From the NCBI RefSeq assembly GCF_029892095.1, contig NZ_JARZAE010000004.1:4030001-4094000 (forward strand): 64,000 nucleotides of DNA, given 5' to 3'. Shown here one piece after another: positions 17,285 through 25,109 of the stretch. The stretch is from Kitasatospora sp. MAP12-44 (lineage in GTDB: Bacteria > Actinomycetota > Actinomycetes > Streptomycetales > Streptomycetaceae). The notes below the pieces were generated by a model that worked only from the letters and a program-made list of their open reading frames with translations, was not told the DNA's origin and did not search any database. Within the stretch, counting starts at the first letter, position 1; every line of letters begins with the position of its first letter. Both the position numbers and the translations under genes were made by a program.

Positions 17285-17460
17285 ATGCTCTCGCCCAGGT
17301 CTCCCGGCGGCAGCGCGACGTCGTTCCTTTCGCACGTGGCTACGAGACCCTCCCTGTCAGCTCCGAAGCCATGATCTACATCGCCTCGGTCAACAGCCTC
17401 GCCAAGCGCATAACGGGCGAGACCGCACCAACCTGGGATGCACCTATCAGGACATATAGG
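17285..17460 (+). pseudogene. probable transposase 3' remnant (IS5-like?)
   Basis: One frame reads AQVSRRQRDVVPFARGYETL then PVSSEAMIYIASVNSLAKRI and TGETAPTW, the look of the C-terminus of an IS5-type transposase. No start, no catalytic part. It abuts the truncated FGE duplicate and may mark the deletion breakpoint. Confidence 0.4.
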
Positions 17461-17486
17461 GTAATTCACTCACTTCAAATACCCTC

Positions 17487-18422
17487 TCAGTCATGCCCGT
17501 CGATGTCGATGGTCGAGGCCCGGACGCGGAGCCGGCACACCACCGCTATGGCTCCGGCGGCGACGAGCGCGACCAGCAGGGCCTCGCCGACCGGACGGAT
17601 GGGGTGCAGCAGGGGAAGGGTCTGGCCCAGCGCCAGCGGGAGCGCGGCCAGGGCGAGGACAGACGGTGCGGTGCGATTGCGGCTCGGCCAGGCGAGCGCC
17701 CCGATCCCGACGACCAGCCACAGTGCCTGCGGCTGCAACAGGAAGGGCAGCGGGTAGGGATAGACCGACCGCAGCACGCCCGGCAGCAGGGCGGTCACCA
17801 TGGCCAGCGCCAGGGCTCGTCGATACCGGAGCGAGGATCCGAGCAGGTCGCGGGGGGCAATCGCCATGAACAGGCCGGTAAGCACCCAGGACAGCGAAAA
17901 CCCGACCACCATGACGCGCTGTCCCGCGAGTCCCCACGGAATGGTCAGCGCGCACAGTGGCAGGTACGCCAGTGCCAATAGCCCCCCGAAGCCGGCGAAC
18001 ACGCGTGCCGCCGTCCAGCGGTCGAGCCACACCGCCACCAGGGCCGTCGGCCACACGAGCTCCATCACCAGCCGGAACGCGCTCAGGACGCGGTGGTTGG
18101 CATCGCCGGCGAAGAGCGCGGCGGGGGCCTGCAGGTCGTGGGACAGCACGGCGACATTCGAGCCCGCGGCGATGGCGACAGCCAGCGGGGCGGCCAGGGC
18201 GATGAACCGGGCGGCGGCCCGGTCCGGGCTCAGGCCCACCCGCAGCCGCAGGGCGTGAGCGGCGATGTCTGCTGCCTCGCGCCATCCACCCAGCCGACCG
18301 GCGTCCTCACCCGCCTGCAGTGCGATCACGGTCAACTCGTCGCCGTGCTCAGCTCGGTAGCGGGACGGGAGCAGGCGCAGCGCCCAGGCCAGGGGGCCGG
18401 GGACACGGTGTGTCGGCGTCAT
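17487..18422 (-). CDS. multi-pass membrane protein regulated with PadR
   Basis: 311 residues. A cytoplasmic N-terminal helix (WALRLLPSRYRAEHGDELTV) resembles the start of many PadR-partner membrane proteins; 6-7 hydrophobic segments follow. The ATG overlaps the PadR stop by 4 bp, so they are translationally coupled. Such pairs usually sense envelope stress, but the substrate is unknown. Confidence 0.75.
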   Translation of the reverse strand: MTPTHRVPGPLAWALRLLPSRYRAEHGDELTVIALQAGEDAGRLGGWREAADIAAHALRLRVGLSPDRAAARFIALAAPLAVAIAAGSNVAVLSHDLQAPAALFAGDANHRVLSAFRLVMELVWPTALVAVWLDRWTAARVFAGFGGLLALAYLPLCALTIPWGLAGQRVMVVGFSLSWVLTGLFMAIAPRDLLGSSLRYRRALALAMVTALLPGVLRSVYPYPLPFLLQPQALWLVVGIGALAWPSRNRTAPSVLALAALPLALGQTLPLLHPIRPVGEALLVALVAAGAIAVVCRLRVRASTIDIDGHD

Positions 18423-18769
18423 GCGATGGCACTCCTGGTCTTGGCGCTCGCGGGGGGTGAGATACGACGCTCCAGCTCGCCCACCAGGGCGCGCAGGCGG
18501 GCGGTCTCCGCGTGGACGACCTGGGCGCCGGGCTCGGTCAGGGCGTAGACCTTGCGGGCGCGCCCGTCGACGATCTCTTCCCGCTCCACTCGGATCAGTC
18601 CGTCATGGACCAGCCGCTGGAGCGCCCCGTAGAGGCTGCCGGTGCGCAGCCGCACCCGGCCGCCCGAGAGTGCGGCCACTTCGGCGATCAGCCCGTAGCC
18701 ATGCCGCGGCGCCTCGACCAAGGAGGTCAGCAGCAGCAGTTGCGGTTCCTGTAGAGGGAGATCACTCAT
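18419..18769 (-). CDS. PadR-family transcriptional regulator
   Basis: 116 residues with the PadR winged helix (LLLLTSLVEAPRHGYGLIAEV, SLYGALQRLVHDGLIRVE) and a short C-terminal dimerisation helix. First gene of a two-gene operon with the membrane protein. An A/T-rich near palindrome lies directly upstream. Confidence 0.9.
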   Translation of the reverse strand: MSDLPLQEPQLLLLTSLVEAPRHGYGLIAEVAALSGGRVRLRTGSLYGALQRLVHDGLIRVEREEIVDGRARKVYALTEPGAQVVHAETARLRALVGELERRISPPASAKTRSAIA

Positions 18770-18771
18770 AG

Positions 18772-18799
18772 GCGAAGATATATCGGGAAAAAATATATG
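18772..18799 (-). promoter_or_regulatory. A/T-rich putative PadR operator
   Basis: GATATATC and AATATATG about 9 bp apart, starting a few bases upstream of the padR start, in otherwise GC-rich DNA. PadR operators are typically ATAT-containing dyads. Confidence 0.4.
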
Positions 18800-18802
18800 C
18801 CG

Positions 18803-19285
18803 TCAAGAAATCTGTCCAAGTACAAGGCACCCAACCTCCCCCTCGACCACATGGGCACCGACCGTCCGGCGGGCAGGTCGGCGAAGGCGAGGTCCGCGTC
18901 GAGGGGCTGGACGCTGGTCGTCGACCTGCCCCGCCACGCGGTGCGCGTCACGGTGACCGTGCCGAACACACAGGTCAGAGGCCGGGAATGCCCTGACTCG
19001 CGATGCGGGCGGACCTTGCCGTCCGCTCCCCGGACCACCTTCCGGTCGGCCTGGCGCGTCTGCGCGCTGGTTGCGCTCGTCAAGCCGTCGCAGCAACTCG
19101 GCGCGGTTGAGGGGGAGATACACCAGAACCCAGTGGCGTTCCGGGTTGGCTTCTGGCCCATCGGCGTTCCTCCCCGGCGGACCGCAGCCAAGGACGACGC
19201 GCCATCCCGTGCATCCCAGGCAAGCCGTGAACCGGATCAGCCGCGTGCAGGTGAGCTGCAGCGATCCCTCGATCCGCTCCGGCAT
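18803..19285 (-). pseudogene. ISKra4-type transposase remnant
   Basis: Two minus-strand frames together resemble the N-terminal part of ISKra4-family transposases; the clearest stretch is GADGKVRPHRESGHSRPLTC followed by VFGTVTVTRTAWRG and a DADLAFADLP-like proline-rich stretch. Frames shift at least once and the catalytic region is missing. Confidence 0.45.
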
Positions 19286-19338
19286 GCCGGAACCTTCCGG
19301 CCGATGGTGCCCTACGACTCACCCCTGGACCGCCAGAA

Positions 19339-19362
19339 GTACAGCAGCAAAGTACAGCAACA
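19339..19362. repeat. arm-like repeat left of att copy 4
   Basis: GTACAGCAGCAAAGTACAGC then AACAGG: two direct GTACAGCARC decamers, the best copy of the motif also found at 13381 and 13583. Confidence 0.5.
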
Positions 19363-19444
19363 GGGCCGTCCAGCAGTGACCACCAACACCCCTGACACCA
19401 CCTCTGACCTGCGTAGATGACCTCAGCGACCATGCTGCCCGCAA

Positions 19445-19487
19445 TTCGGGACGAAGAGGCCGTGGGTTCAAATCCCGCCACCCCGAC
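19445..19487 (+). mobile_element. att copy 4: 3' half of tRNA-Pro(CGG)
   Basis: Same 43 bp, the rightmost copy; to its right the DNA looks like ordinary chromosome. It probably marks the outer border of the accreted region. Confidence 0.85.
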
Positions 19488-19502
19488 CCAGTAACACCAG
19501 CT

Positions 19503-19536
19503 CAGGGCCGGTCTCCCGCAAGGGAGACCGGCCCTG
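19503..19536 (+). terminator. hairpin after att copy 4
   Basis: Perfect 15-bp stem CAGGGCCGGTCTCCC / GGGAGACCGGCCCTG with a GCAA loop. Its stem sequence differs from the hairpins after copies 2 and 3 and may be the original tRNA-Pro terminator. Confidence 0.8.
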
Positions 19537-19695
19537 ACTGCTTGTCGGGGGCCGCTCCGGAGAAACGTCTCGGAGCAGCTCTCCGGGGTGGCCCTACTGA
19601 CAGGCCTTCAGCAGAGCGTCGAGCACCGCCGCGGATGACCCGGGAGCGTTATCGTGTCTGCCGTCCGCCGCGGGGGGCGAGTAGGATCCGCGAGC

Positions 19696-20640
19696 ATGGC
19701 CCTGAGCATGAGCGACGTGGACCGGTTCGAGGCTGCCAGGCCCCGGCTGGAGGCGATTGCGTACCGGCTGCTCGGCTCGGCGGGTGAGGCGGAGGACGCC
19801 GTGCAGGAGACGTTCCTGCGCTGGCAGGCGACCGACGTCGAGCGACTCGATGTGCCCGAGGCCTGGCTGACCAGGGTCCTCACCAACTTCTGCCTCAATC
19901 AGCTCACTTCGGCACGCGCCCGGCGTGAGACGTACGTGGGAAGGTGGCTCCCCGAGCCGCTGCTCGCCGGGGACCCGATGCTCGGCCCGGCCGACACCGT
20001 GGAGCAGCGCGAGTCGGTGTCGTACGCCGTCCTCGTCCTGCTGGAGCGTCTGTCGCCCAACGAGCGGGCGGTGTACGTGCTGCGCGCGGCCTTCGACTAC
20101 CCGCACCGGGAGATCGCCGAGATCCTGGAGATCACCGAGTCCGCCAGCCAGCAGATCTACCACCGGGCCAAGAAGCACGTCGCGGACGGCAAGGCGCGCA
20201 CCGAGATCGACGAGGCCGCCGCCCGCAGGATCGTCGAGGAATTCCTGGCCGCGGCAACCAGCGGCCGTACCGAACCCCTCATACGCCTGCTCACCCAGGA
20301 CGCCATCGCGGTCGGCGACGGCGGCGGGAAGGTCCCGGCTCGCGCGAAGGCGTTCGAGGGCGCGCTCGCGGTCGCCAAGTTCCTGCGCGGCCTGTTCAAG
20401 CCCAGCGAGGCAAAGCGGGCCTATGTCGGCGGCGCGCCCGAGGTCCACGGCACAACCGCCAACGGTGAGCCCGCCATCGTGGCGGTCGTGGACGGCCGGG
20501 TCGTCGGAATCATGTGCCTGGAGGTCACCCCGGAGGGCATCGCCGCGGTCCGCAGCCAGGTCAACCCCGACCGGCTGGTCCGCGCGACCGAGCAGTGGGC
20601 CGCCGCGGACCACGGGGGTTCCCCGCTCCACACCCTCTGA
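19696..20640 (+). CDS. sigJ: ECF RNA polymerase sigma factor, SigJ/ECF41 type
   Basis: 314 residues (ATG 19696; ATG 19708 is an alternative). Sigma region 2 (AEDAVQETFLRWQA) and region 4 (LSPNERAVYVLRAAFDYPHREIAEIL) are followed by a C-terminal SnoaL-like extension of about 140 residues with the DGGGKVPA motif typical of ECF41 factors. In that group the extension replaces a separate anti-sigma factor. The neighbouring oxidoreductase matches the known habit of ECF41 genes lying beside their target oxidoreductase or decarboxylase genes. Confidence 0.9.
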   Translation: MALSMSDVDRFEAARPRLEAIAYRLLGSAGEAEDAVQETFLRWQATDVERLDVPEAWLTRVLTNFCLNQLTSARARRETYVGRWLPEPLLAGDPMLGPADTVEQRESVSYAVLVLLERLSPNERAVYVLRAAFDYPHREIAEILEITESASQQIYHRAKKHVADGKARTEIDEAAARRIVEEFLAAATSGRTEPLIRLLTQDAIAVGDGGGKVPARAKAFEGALAVAKFLRGLFKPSEAKRAYVGGAPEVHGTTANGEPAIVAVVDGRVVGIMCLEVTPEGIAAVRSQVNPDRLVRATEQWAAADHGGSPLHTL

Positions 20641-20764
20641 TCCGATCCGCGCACGATGTGACGTGGCTCACATCCCGATCCTGTCAGGAAACGCCGGGCT
20701 GCCCGGTTCAAGGGGCGCAACCGCGCAAGACAACGGCGGACCCCACGCAGACAGGAGCAGGCAC

Positions 20765-21970
20765 ATGCAGCACCGCATCGTCGTCCTCGGAGCCGGCTAC
20801 ACCGGAGCCTTCGCCGCCGGGCGCCTCGCCAGGCGGCTGCACCGCGAGGACGTCACCATCACCCTCGTCAACCCCGAGCCCGACTTCGTCGAGCGGGTCC
20901 GGCTGCACCAGCTCGCGGCCGGCCAGGACTTCACGCCCCGGCCGTTCAGCGAGATGTTCGCGGGCGCGGGCGTGGAACTGAAGCTCGCGAAGGTCACCGC
21001 TGTGGACGTGGACCGCAAGACGGTGAGGATCACCGCCGTGGACGGCCCCGCGCGGGAGGAACTCGAGTACGACACGCTGGTCTACGCCCTCGGCAGCGGT
21101 TGGAACGACGAGGGCGTACCCGGCACCGCCGAACACGCCCACGAGATCTCCAGCCGTCCCGGAGCTCTCCGCCTGCGCGAGCGCCTGGCCGCCCTGGACG
21201 CCGGTCGGCCCGTGGTCGTGGTCGGCGCCGGCCTGACCGGCCTGGAGGCCGCGACCGAGATCGCCGAGGCGCGCCCGGACCTCGATGTCGCCCTGGCGGC
21301 TCGTGGCGCTCTCGGTGACGGGCTCTCGGAGAAGGGTCGCGCCCACCTGCGGAAGGTGGTGGACAAGCTCGGCATCAAGGTCCACGAACACACGGCGGTC
21401 ACCGCGGTGGAGGCGGACGGCGTGACGGCGGCCGACGGCACGACCATCCCCGCCGAGGTCACCGTCTGGACCACCGGCTTCGCTGTCCACCCGATCGCCC
21501 ATGCCAGCACCCTGGAGCTCACCGACCGCGGCCAGATCGTGGTCGACTCCACGATGCGCTCGGTCTCCCACCCGGACGTGTACGCCGTGGGCGACGCGGC
21601 GATGGCGATCGGCCCGGGCGGAAAGCCCCTCCGGATGTCCTGCGCCTCGGGCGTTCCGATGGCCTGGCAGGCCGCCGACGCCATCGCCGCCCGCCTCACC
21701 GACACCAAGGTCCCCAGCGTCACCATCCGCTACTTCCAGCAGTGCATCTCCCTCGGCCGCAAGGAGGGCCTGATCCAGTTCGTCACCGCCGACGACCGAG
21801 CGGTCGACCGCGCCCTCACGGGCCGCGTGGCCTCCCTCTACAAGGAACTGATCTGCAAGGGCGCAGCCTGGGGCGTCGCCAACCCGACCGCGGGCATCCC
21901 GTCCCGGCGCCGGCGGGTCGTGCGGCAGGAGGCCCGAAGCGGTGCACGGGCGGAGGCAACCGCGGCCTGA
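20765..21970 (+). CDS. NAD(P)/FAD-dependent oxidoreductase (NDH-2-like)
   Basis: 401 residues from the ATG at 20765 (AGGAG upstream). The first FAD motif is IVVLGAGYTGAFAAGRLA (residues 4-21), the NAD(P)-binding motif VVVVGAGLTGLEAA lies near residue 140, and VYAVGDAA near the C-terminus completes the FAD site. The family includes type II NADH dehydrogenases and related quinone reductases. It lies 124 bp after sigJ and is its likely regulon member. Confidence 0.85.
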   Translation: MQHRIVVLGAGYTGAFAAGRLARRLHREDVTITLVNPEPDFVERVRLHQLAAGQDFTPRPFSEMFAGAGVELKLAKVTAVDVDRKTVRITAVDGPAREELEYDTLVYALGSGWNDEGVPGTAEHAHEISSRPGALRLRERLAALDAGRPVVVVGAGLTGLEAATEIAEARPDLDVALAARGALGDGLSEKGRAHLRKVVDKLGIKVHEHTAVTAVEADGVTAADGTTIPAEVTVWTTGFAVHPIAHASTLELTDRGQIVVDSTMRSVSHPDVYAVGDAAMAIGPGGKPLRMSCASGVPMAWQAADAIAARLTDTKVPSVTIRYFQQCISLGRKEGLIQFVTADDRAVDRALTGRVASLYKELICKGAAWGVANPTAGIPSRRRRVVRQEARSGARAEATAA

Positions 21971-21987
21971 CCCCGCCCCCTGGGGCA

Positions 21988-23412
21988 TCAGCGGGCGCGC
22001 CAGGCGCCGAGAAGTTCATCCGGTCCGTACGTTGCCTGGAGCCCGGCGCAGCTGACGCCGCTTCGGGAGACTGCGACGAGCGGGACCGGGTCGTCTGTGA
22101 GTGCGGCCCGGTGCTTGTGCAGGGCTGCCAGGTCGTGAGCGTCGAAGGGAGATGTCTCCAACCACTTGATCGACCCGAGAAACAACAACTGCTTGGCTAC
22201 GGGCTGACGATCAGCGCCAACGAGATCGATCTCGACGTCGTTGCTACGGGTCCAGTAGCCACCGACGGCCGGGGCGGCCGGCAGATCGCCGTCGGGCAGG
22301 ATACGGACGAGCGACTCGCGGATCAGCGGCTCGACGGCTCGGCCTCGCCAACTGGTCCACTGCTCCCGGATTCGCGCCATGGTGAGATCACCGCGCATGC
22401 GCTCGATCTCTGCCATGTGCGGATCCAGGAAGGCCAGCCAGAAGCGCAGGTACGGGTCCGCCACGCGGTAGCGGCGCTCCTTGGAGGGGTGCAGCGCAAT
22501 CGGAAGTTCGGCCGCCACCACGCGCTTGTCGATGAGCAGGTCCGCTGCCCTGCTGAGGGTGCTGTGCGCGATGCCGCCGGCGGCCCGGGCGATGTTGGTG
22601 AACGTCCGCTCGCCCGTCCCGATCGCTCGCAACACCTCCCGGCCCATCGCCTGCGGGGGGAACTCGGCAGCCAACGACCGCTCGGCCGAAACGAGAAGCG
22701 CGGAGATCGGATTCTCCAGCGCTGCGCCGAGGAACTCCCACATCGTGGCACCGACCGGCCACTCTCGACAGATCAGTGGCAGCCCACCGGTGATCAGGGC
22801 GGCGTCGAAAGCAGTCGCAGGCTCGAGCTCGAGCATCTCGCTGAGGTCTGCCGGGTTGAACGGCCCCACGACCATCTCGCGTCCGCGCTGATGGAACGGC
22901 CTGTCGTAGCTGTTGAGAGCCTCCATCATCGACAGATCCGAGCCGACGAGTAGAAGTAGGACAGGCTTGTGACTGAGCAGTCGGTCCCACGCGCGTTGGA
23001 GCATGCCCTCGAAGGCATCGATGCGCTCCATAAGGTAGGGCACCTCGTCGATCACCACCACGCTGGGTGAGTCGTCGGGCAGGATCTCGGCAAGCAGCCG
23101 GAAGGCAGCGTTCCACTGGGTCGGCACCTCCTCCGCGAAGACTGCCTTGCCCGGCAGCGTGGAGGTGGCGACCGCGTCGAGCAGTTCCACCAGTTCATCC
23201 TCGGCAGATCCACCGCCGGCTGTGAAGAACAGCTGTGGGACCTCCGCACGCCGCAGGAACTCTTCGACCAGCGTCGACTTCCCGACCCGTCGCCGCCCTC
23301 GCATGAGCAGGCACTGCCCGGGGCGGGCGGCATCAGCGCCGGCTTCTCGGACTTCGTGGAGCGCGCGGTCCAGGATGCGCAGTTCTCGACCCCGACCGAT
23401 AAAGCGATGCAT
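21988..23412 (-). CDS. AAA ATPase of the archaeal ATPase_2 / DUF234 type
   Basis: 474 residues. Walker A is GRRRVGKST (Lys45), Walker B SVVVIDEVPYL near residue 122. A winged-helix region (ERTFTNIARAAGGIAHSTLS) and a C-terminal DUF234-like, nuclease-fold-like domain (NDVEIDLVGAD) follow. Members are widespread and of unknown function; some are discussed as toxin or defence ATPases. A 13-bp palindrome lies upstream. Confidence 0.85.
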   Translation of the reverse strand: MHRFIGRGRELRILDRALHEVREAGADAARPGQCLLMRGRRRVGKSTLVEEFLRRAEVPQLFFTAGGGSAEDELVELLDAVATSTLPGKAVFAEEVPTQWNAAFRLLAEILPDDSPSVVVIDEVPYLMERIDAFEGMLQRAWDRLLSHKPVLLLLVGSDLSMMEALNSYDRPFHQRGREMVVGPFNPADLSEMLELEPATAFDAALITGGLPLICREWPVGATMWEFLGAALENPISALLVSAERSLAAEFPPQAMGREVLRAIGTGERTFTNIARAAGGIAHSTLSRAADLLIDKRVVAAELPIALHPSKERRYRVADPYLRFWLAFLDPHMAEIERMRGDLTMARIREQWTSWRGRAVEPLIRESLVRILPDGDLPAAPAVGGYWTRSNDVEIDLVGADRQPVAKQLLFLGSIKWLETSPFDAHDLAALHKHRAALTDDPVPLVAVSRSGVSCAGLQATYGPDELLGAWRAR

Positions 23413-23479
23413 GTGGGGACCTCATCAGGGTGGCGGAGACAGCAAGGACGGCGGAGACATCGGCAAGATAGTAGCGCCA

Positions 23480-23492
23480 GAGATAGTATCTC
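23480..23492. promoter_or_regulatory. GAGATAGTATCTC palindrome
   Basis: Perfect 13-bp dyad between the divergent ATPase and sigma-factor genes; GATAGTA at 23466 and ACTATCT at 23499 repeat parts of it. Probable operator; the bound protein is unknown. Confidence 0.5.
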
Positions 23493-23620
23493 GCTGGAAA
23501 CTATCTACCCAGCGTGCGCCCCGAAGGAGAAGGTGCCCCGCGCGCACGACATCCCGGCGGCTCGCGTAGTCAGAGGGGTATGCACGGGGATCACAGGACG
23601 AGGGAACAGGCGGGAACCGC

Positions 23621-24127
23621 GTGAAGTCAGCACAGGAGGATGAGTATCTGGAGTTCGTGGCCGCAAGGGCGAAGGCGCTGTACCGCTCGGCGTACGTGCT
23701 CGCGGCCGGCGACACGCATCTTGCCGAGGACCTGGTCCAGGAGACCCTCAGCCGGGTGTACGTGCACTGGAACCGGGTGGCCGGTGCGGACAGCCCGGCG
23801 GCCTACGCCCAGACGGTTCTGGTCCGCACGTTCCTCAGCCTGCGGCGTCGGCGAAGCACCGGCGAGCGCCCCACCGGGAACCTGCCCGACGGTGCGGCGG
23901 CCGGCCCGGACACCGCACTGCGGCTCACTCTGCTGGACGCGCTCGGCCAACTCCCGCCCCGCGACCGGGCGGTGCTTCTGCTGCGCTACTGGGAGGACCG
24001 CAGCATCGAGGAGACCGCCCAGATGCTCAGGCTGAGCAGCAGTGCGGTCCGCTCCCAGGGCACCCGTGCGCTCGGCAGGGCGCGTGCGTTGCTCGGCGAC
24101 AGCCTGTCCGACCTGGTTCCGCACTGA
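23621..24127 (+). CDS. SigE-family ECF sigma factor
   Basis: 168 residues from a GTG at 23621. Region 2 (AEDLVQETLSRVYVHWNRV) and region 4 (LPPRDRAVLLLRYWEDRSIEETAQML) are complete. The next gene, 93 bp on, encodes a single-pass membrane protein that is likely its partner. Confidence 0.85.
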   Translation: MKSAQEDEYLEFVAARAKALYRSAYVLAAGDTHLAEDLVQETLSRVYVHWNRVAGADSPAAYAQTVLVRTFLSLRRRRSTGERPTGNLPDGAAAGPDTALRLTLLDALGQLPPRDRAVLLLRYWEDRSIEETAQMLRLSSSAVRSQGTRALGRARALLGDSLSDLVPH

Positions 24128-24220
24128 GCACTGAGCACCGTGCACGCAGGTCAGAACCCGCTGCAACGCCACCATCGGCGACAGAAAAGCGACAGAAAAG
24201 CGATAGAAGGTGACTTCAGC

Positions 24221-25024
24221 ATGCCGTTCGAAGCAGACCTCGCCCATGCCCTGGACCGCACGACCGACTCCCTCGAACCCGATCTCACCGCGCTCCTGAG
24301 CGGGGCCGTCGAGCGCGGGCGGAGCCGTCGGCGTCGGCGCAGCGCCGGCGTCATCGCCGGGGTCGGCGCCTGCGTCGTGATCGCGGCAGCCGGCCTGCTG
24401 ATCCCCGGCGCGCTCGCCGGGACCAACTCCGCGGGGTCCGACATCGAGCCGGTGGCGCTGGCGATGCCCCGTTCTGCGATCACCGGCACCCAGATGATCC
24501 AGGCCCTGGAGACGACGTTCCCCGGGGGCCGGTTCAGCCAGGTGACCGGGCAGAGCAACAACCCCTCGGATCCGTCCGGCGGGTACGTCGCCAACGGTGA
24601 ACTGGTCGTCGACGACGGGCACGGCGCCGCCATGGTCGGCGTCTCGGCCGTGCGGCTCAAGCTGCCGCTCCGGGACGGCGACGGGCTGAGCTGCAAGCGG
24701 ACGCCCGCGCGGGCCGCAGGTGACACCTGCACGCTGAGCGAGCTGGCGAGCAGTGCCGCGATTCCCGGCGGGGCCGTGGTGATGTCGCAGGAGAACGCGG
24801 CCGAGCACCCGGCTGGTGCCGACACCGCCCACCGCTGGACGGTGACGGTGACCCTGAAGTCGACCGGCGCGCAGCTTCAGCTGGTGGAGTGGAACAGCAT
24901 CGGCGGCGGCAGTGGCGCCGAGGTGCCGAAGCCGACCCGTGCCGCTCCCCCGCTCTCCGAGCAGCAGGCGGTGGCCGCACTCACCGGTGCCACCTGGGCG
25001 CCGGTCCTGGGTGCCGTCGCCTGA
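24221..25024 (+). CDS. single-pass membrane partner of the sigma factor
   Basis: 267 residues from the ATG at 24221 (AGAAGG upstream). A short N-terminal cytoplasmic helix region (DLAHALDRTTDSLEPDLTAL), an Arg-rich stop-transfer (RGRSRRRRR), one membrane segment (VIAGVGACVVIAAAGLLI) and an extracytoplasmic domain of about 200 residues. No zinc-binding HxxxCxxC anti-sigma motif. Role as sigma regulator is inferred from position and topology. Confidence 0.65.
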   Translation: MPFEADLAHALDRTTDSLEPDLTALLSGAVERGRSRRRRRSAGVIAGVGACVVIAAAGLLIPGALAGTNSAGSDIEPVALAMPRSAITGTQMIQALETTFPGGRFSQVTGQSNNPSDPSGGYVANGELVVDDGHGAAMVGVSAVRLKLPLRDGDGLSCKRTPARAAGDTCTLSELASSAAIPGGAVVMSQENAAEHPAGADTAHRWTVTVTLKSTGAQLQLVEWNSIGGGSGAEVPKPTRAAPPLSEQQAVAALTGATWAPVLGAVA

Positions 25025-25059
25025 CCCGTGAGGGGCGTACGGGCCTGTGGACGCAGTTC

Positions 25060-25088
25060 GGCGGGCCGCCCCGGGTGGGCGGCCCGCC
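25060..25088. terminator. bidirectional terminator
   Basis: Perfect 12-bp stem GGCGGGCCGCCC / GGGCGGCCCGCC between two convergent genes. Confidence 0.7.
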
Positions 25089-25109
25089 GATGTCTGGCTG
25101 CGTGGTTCC

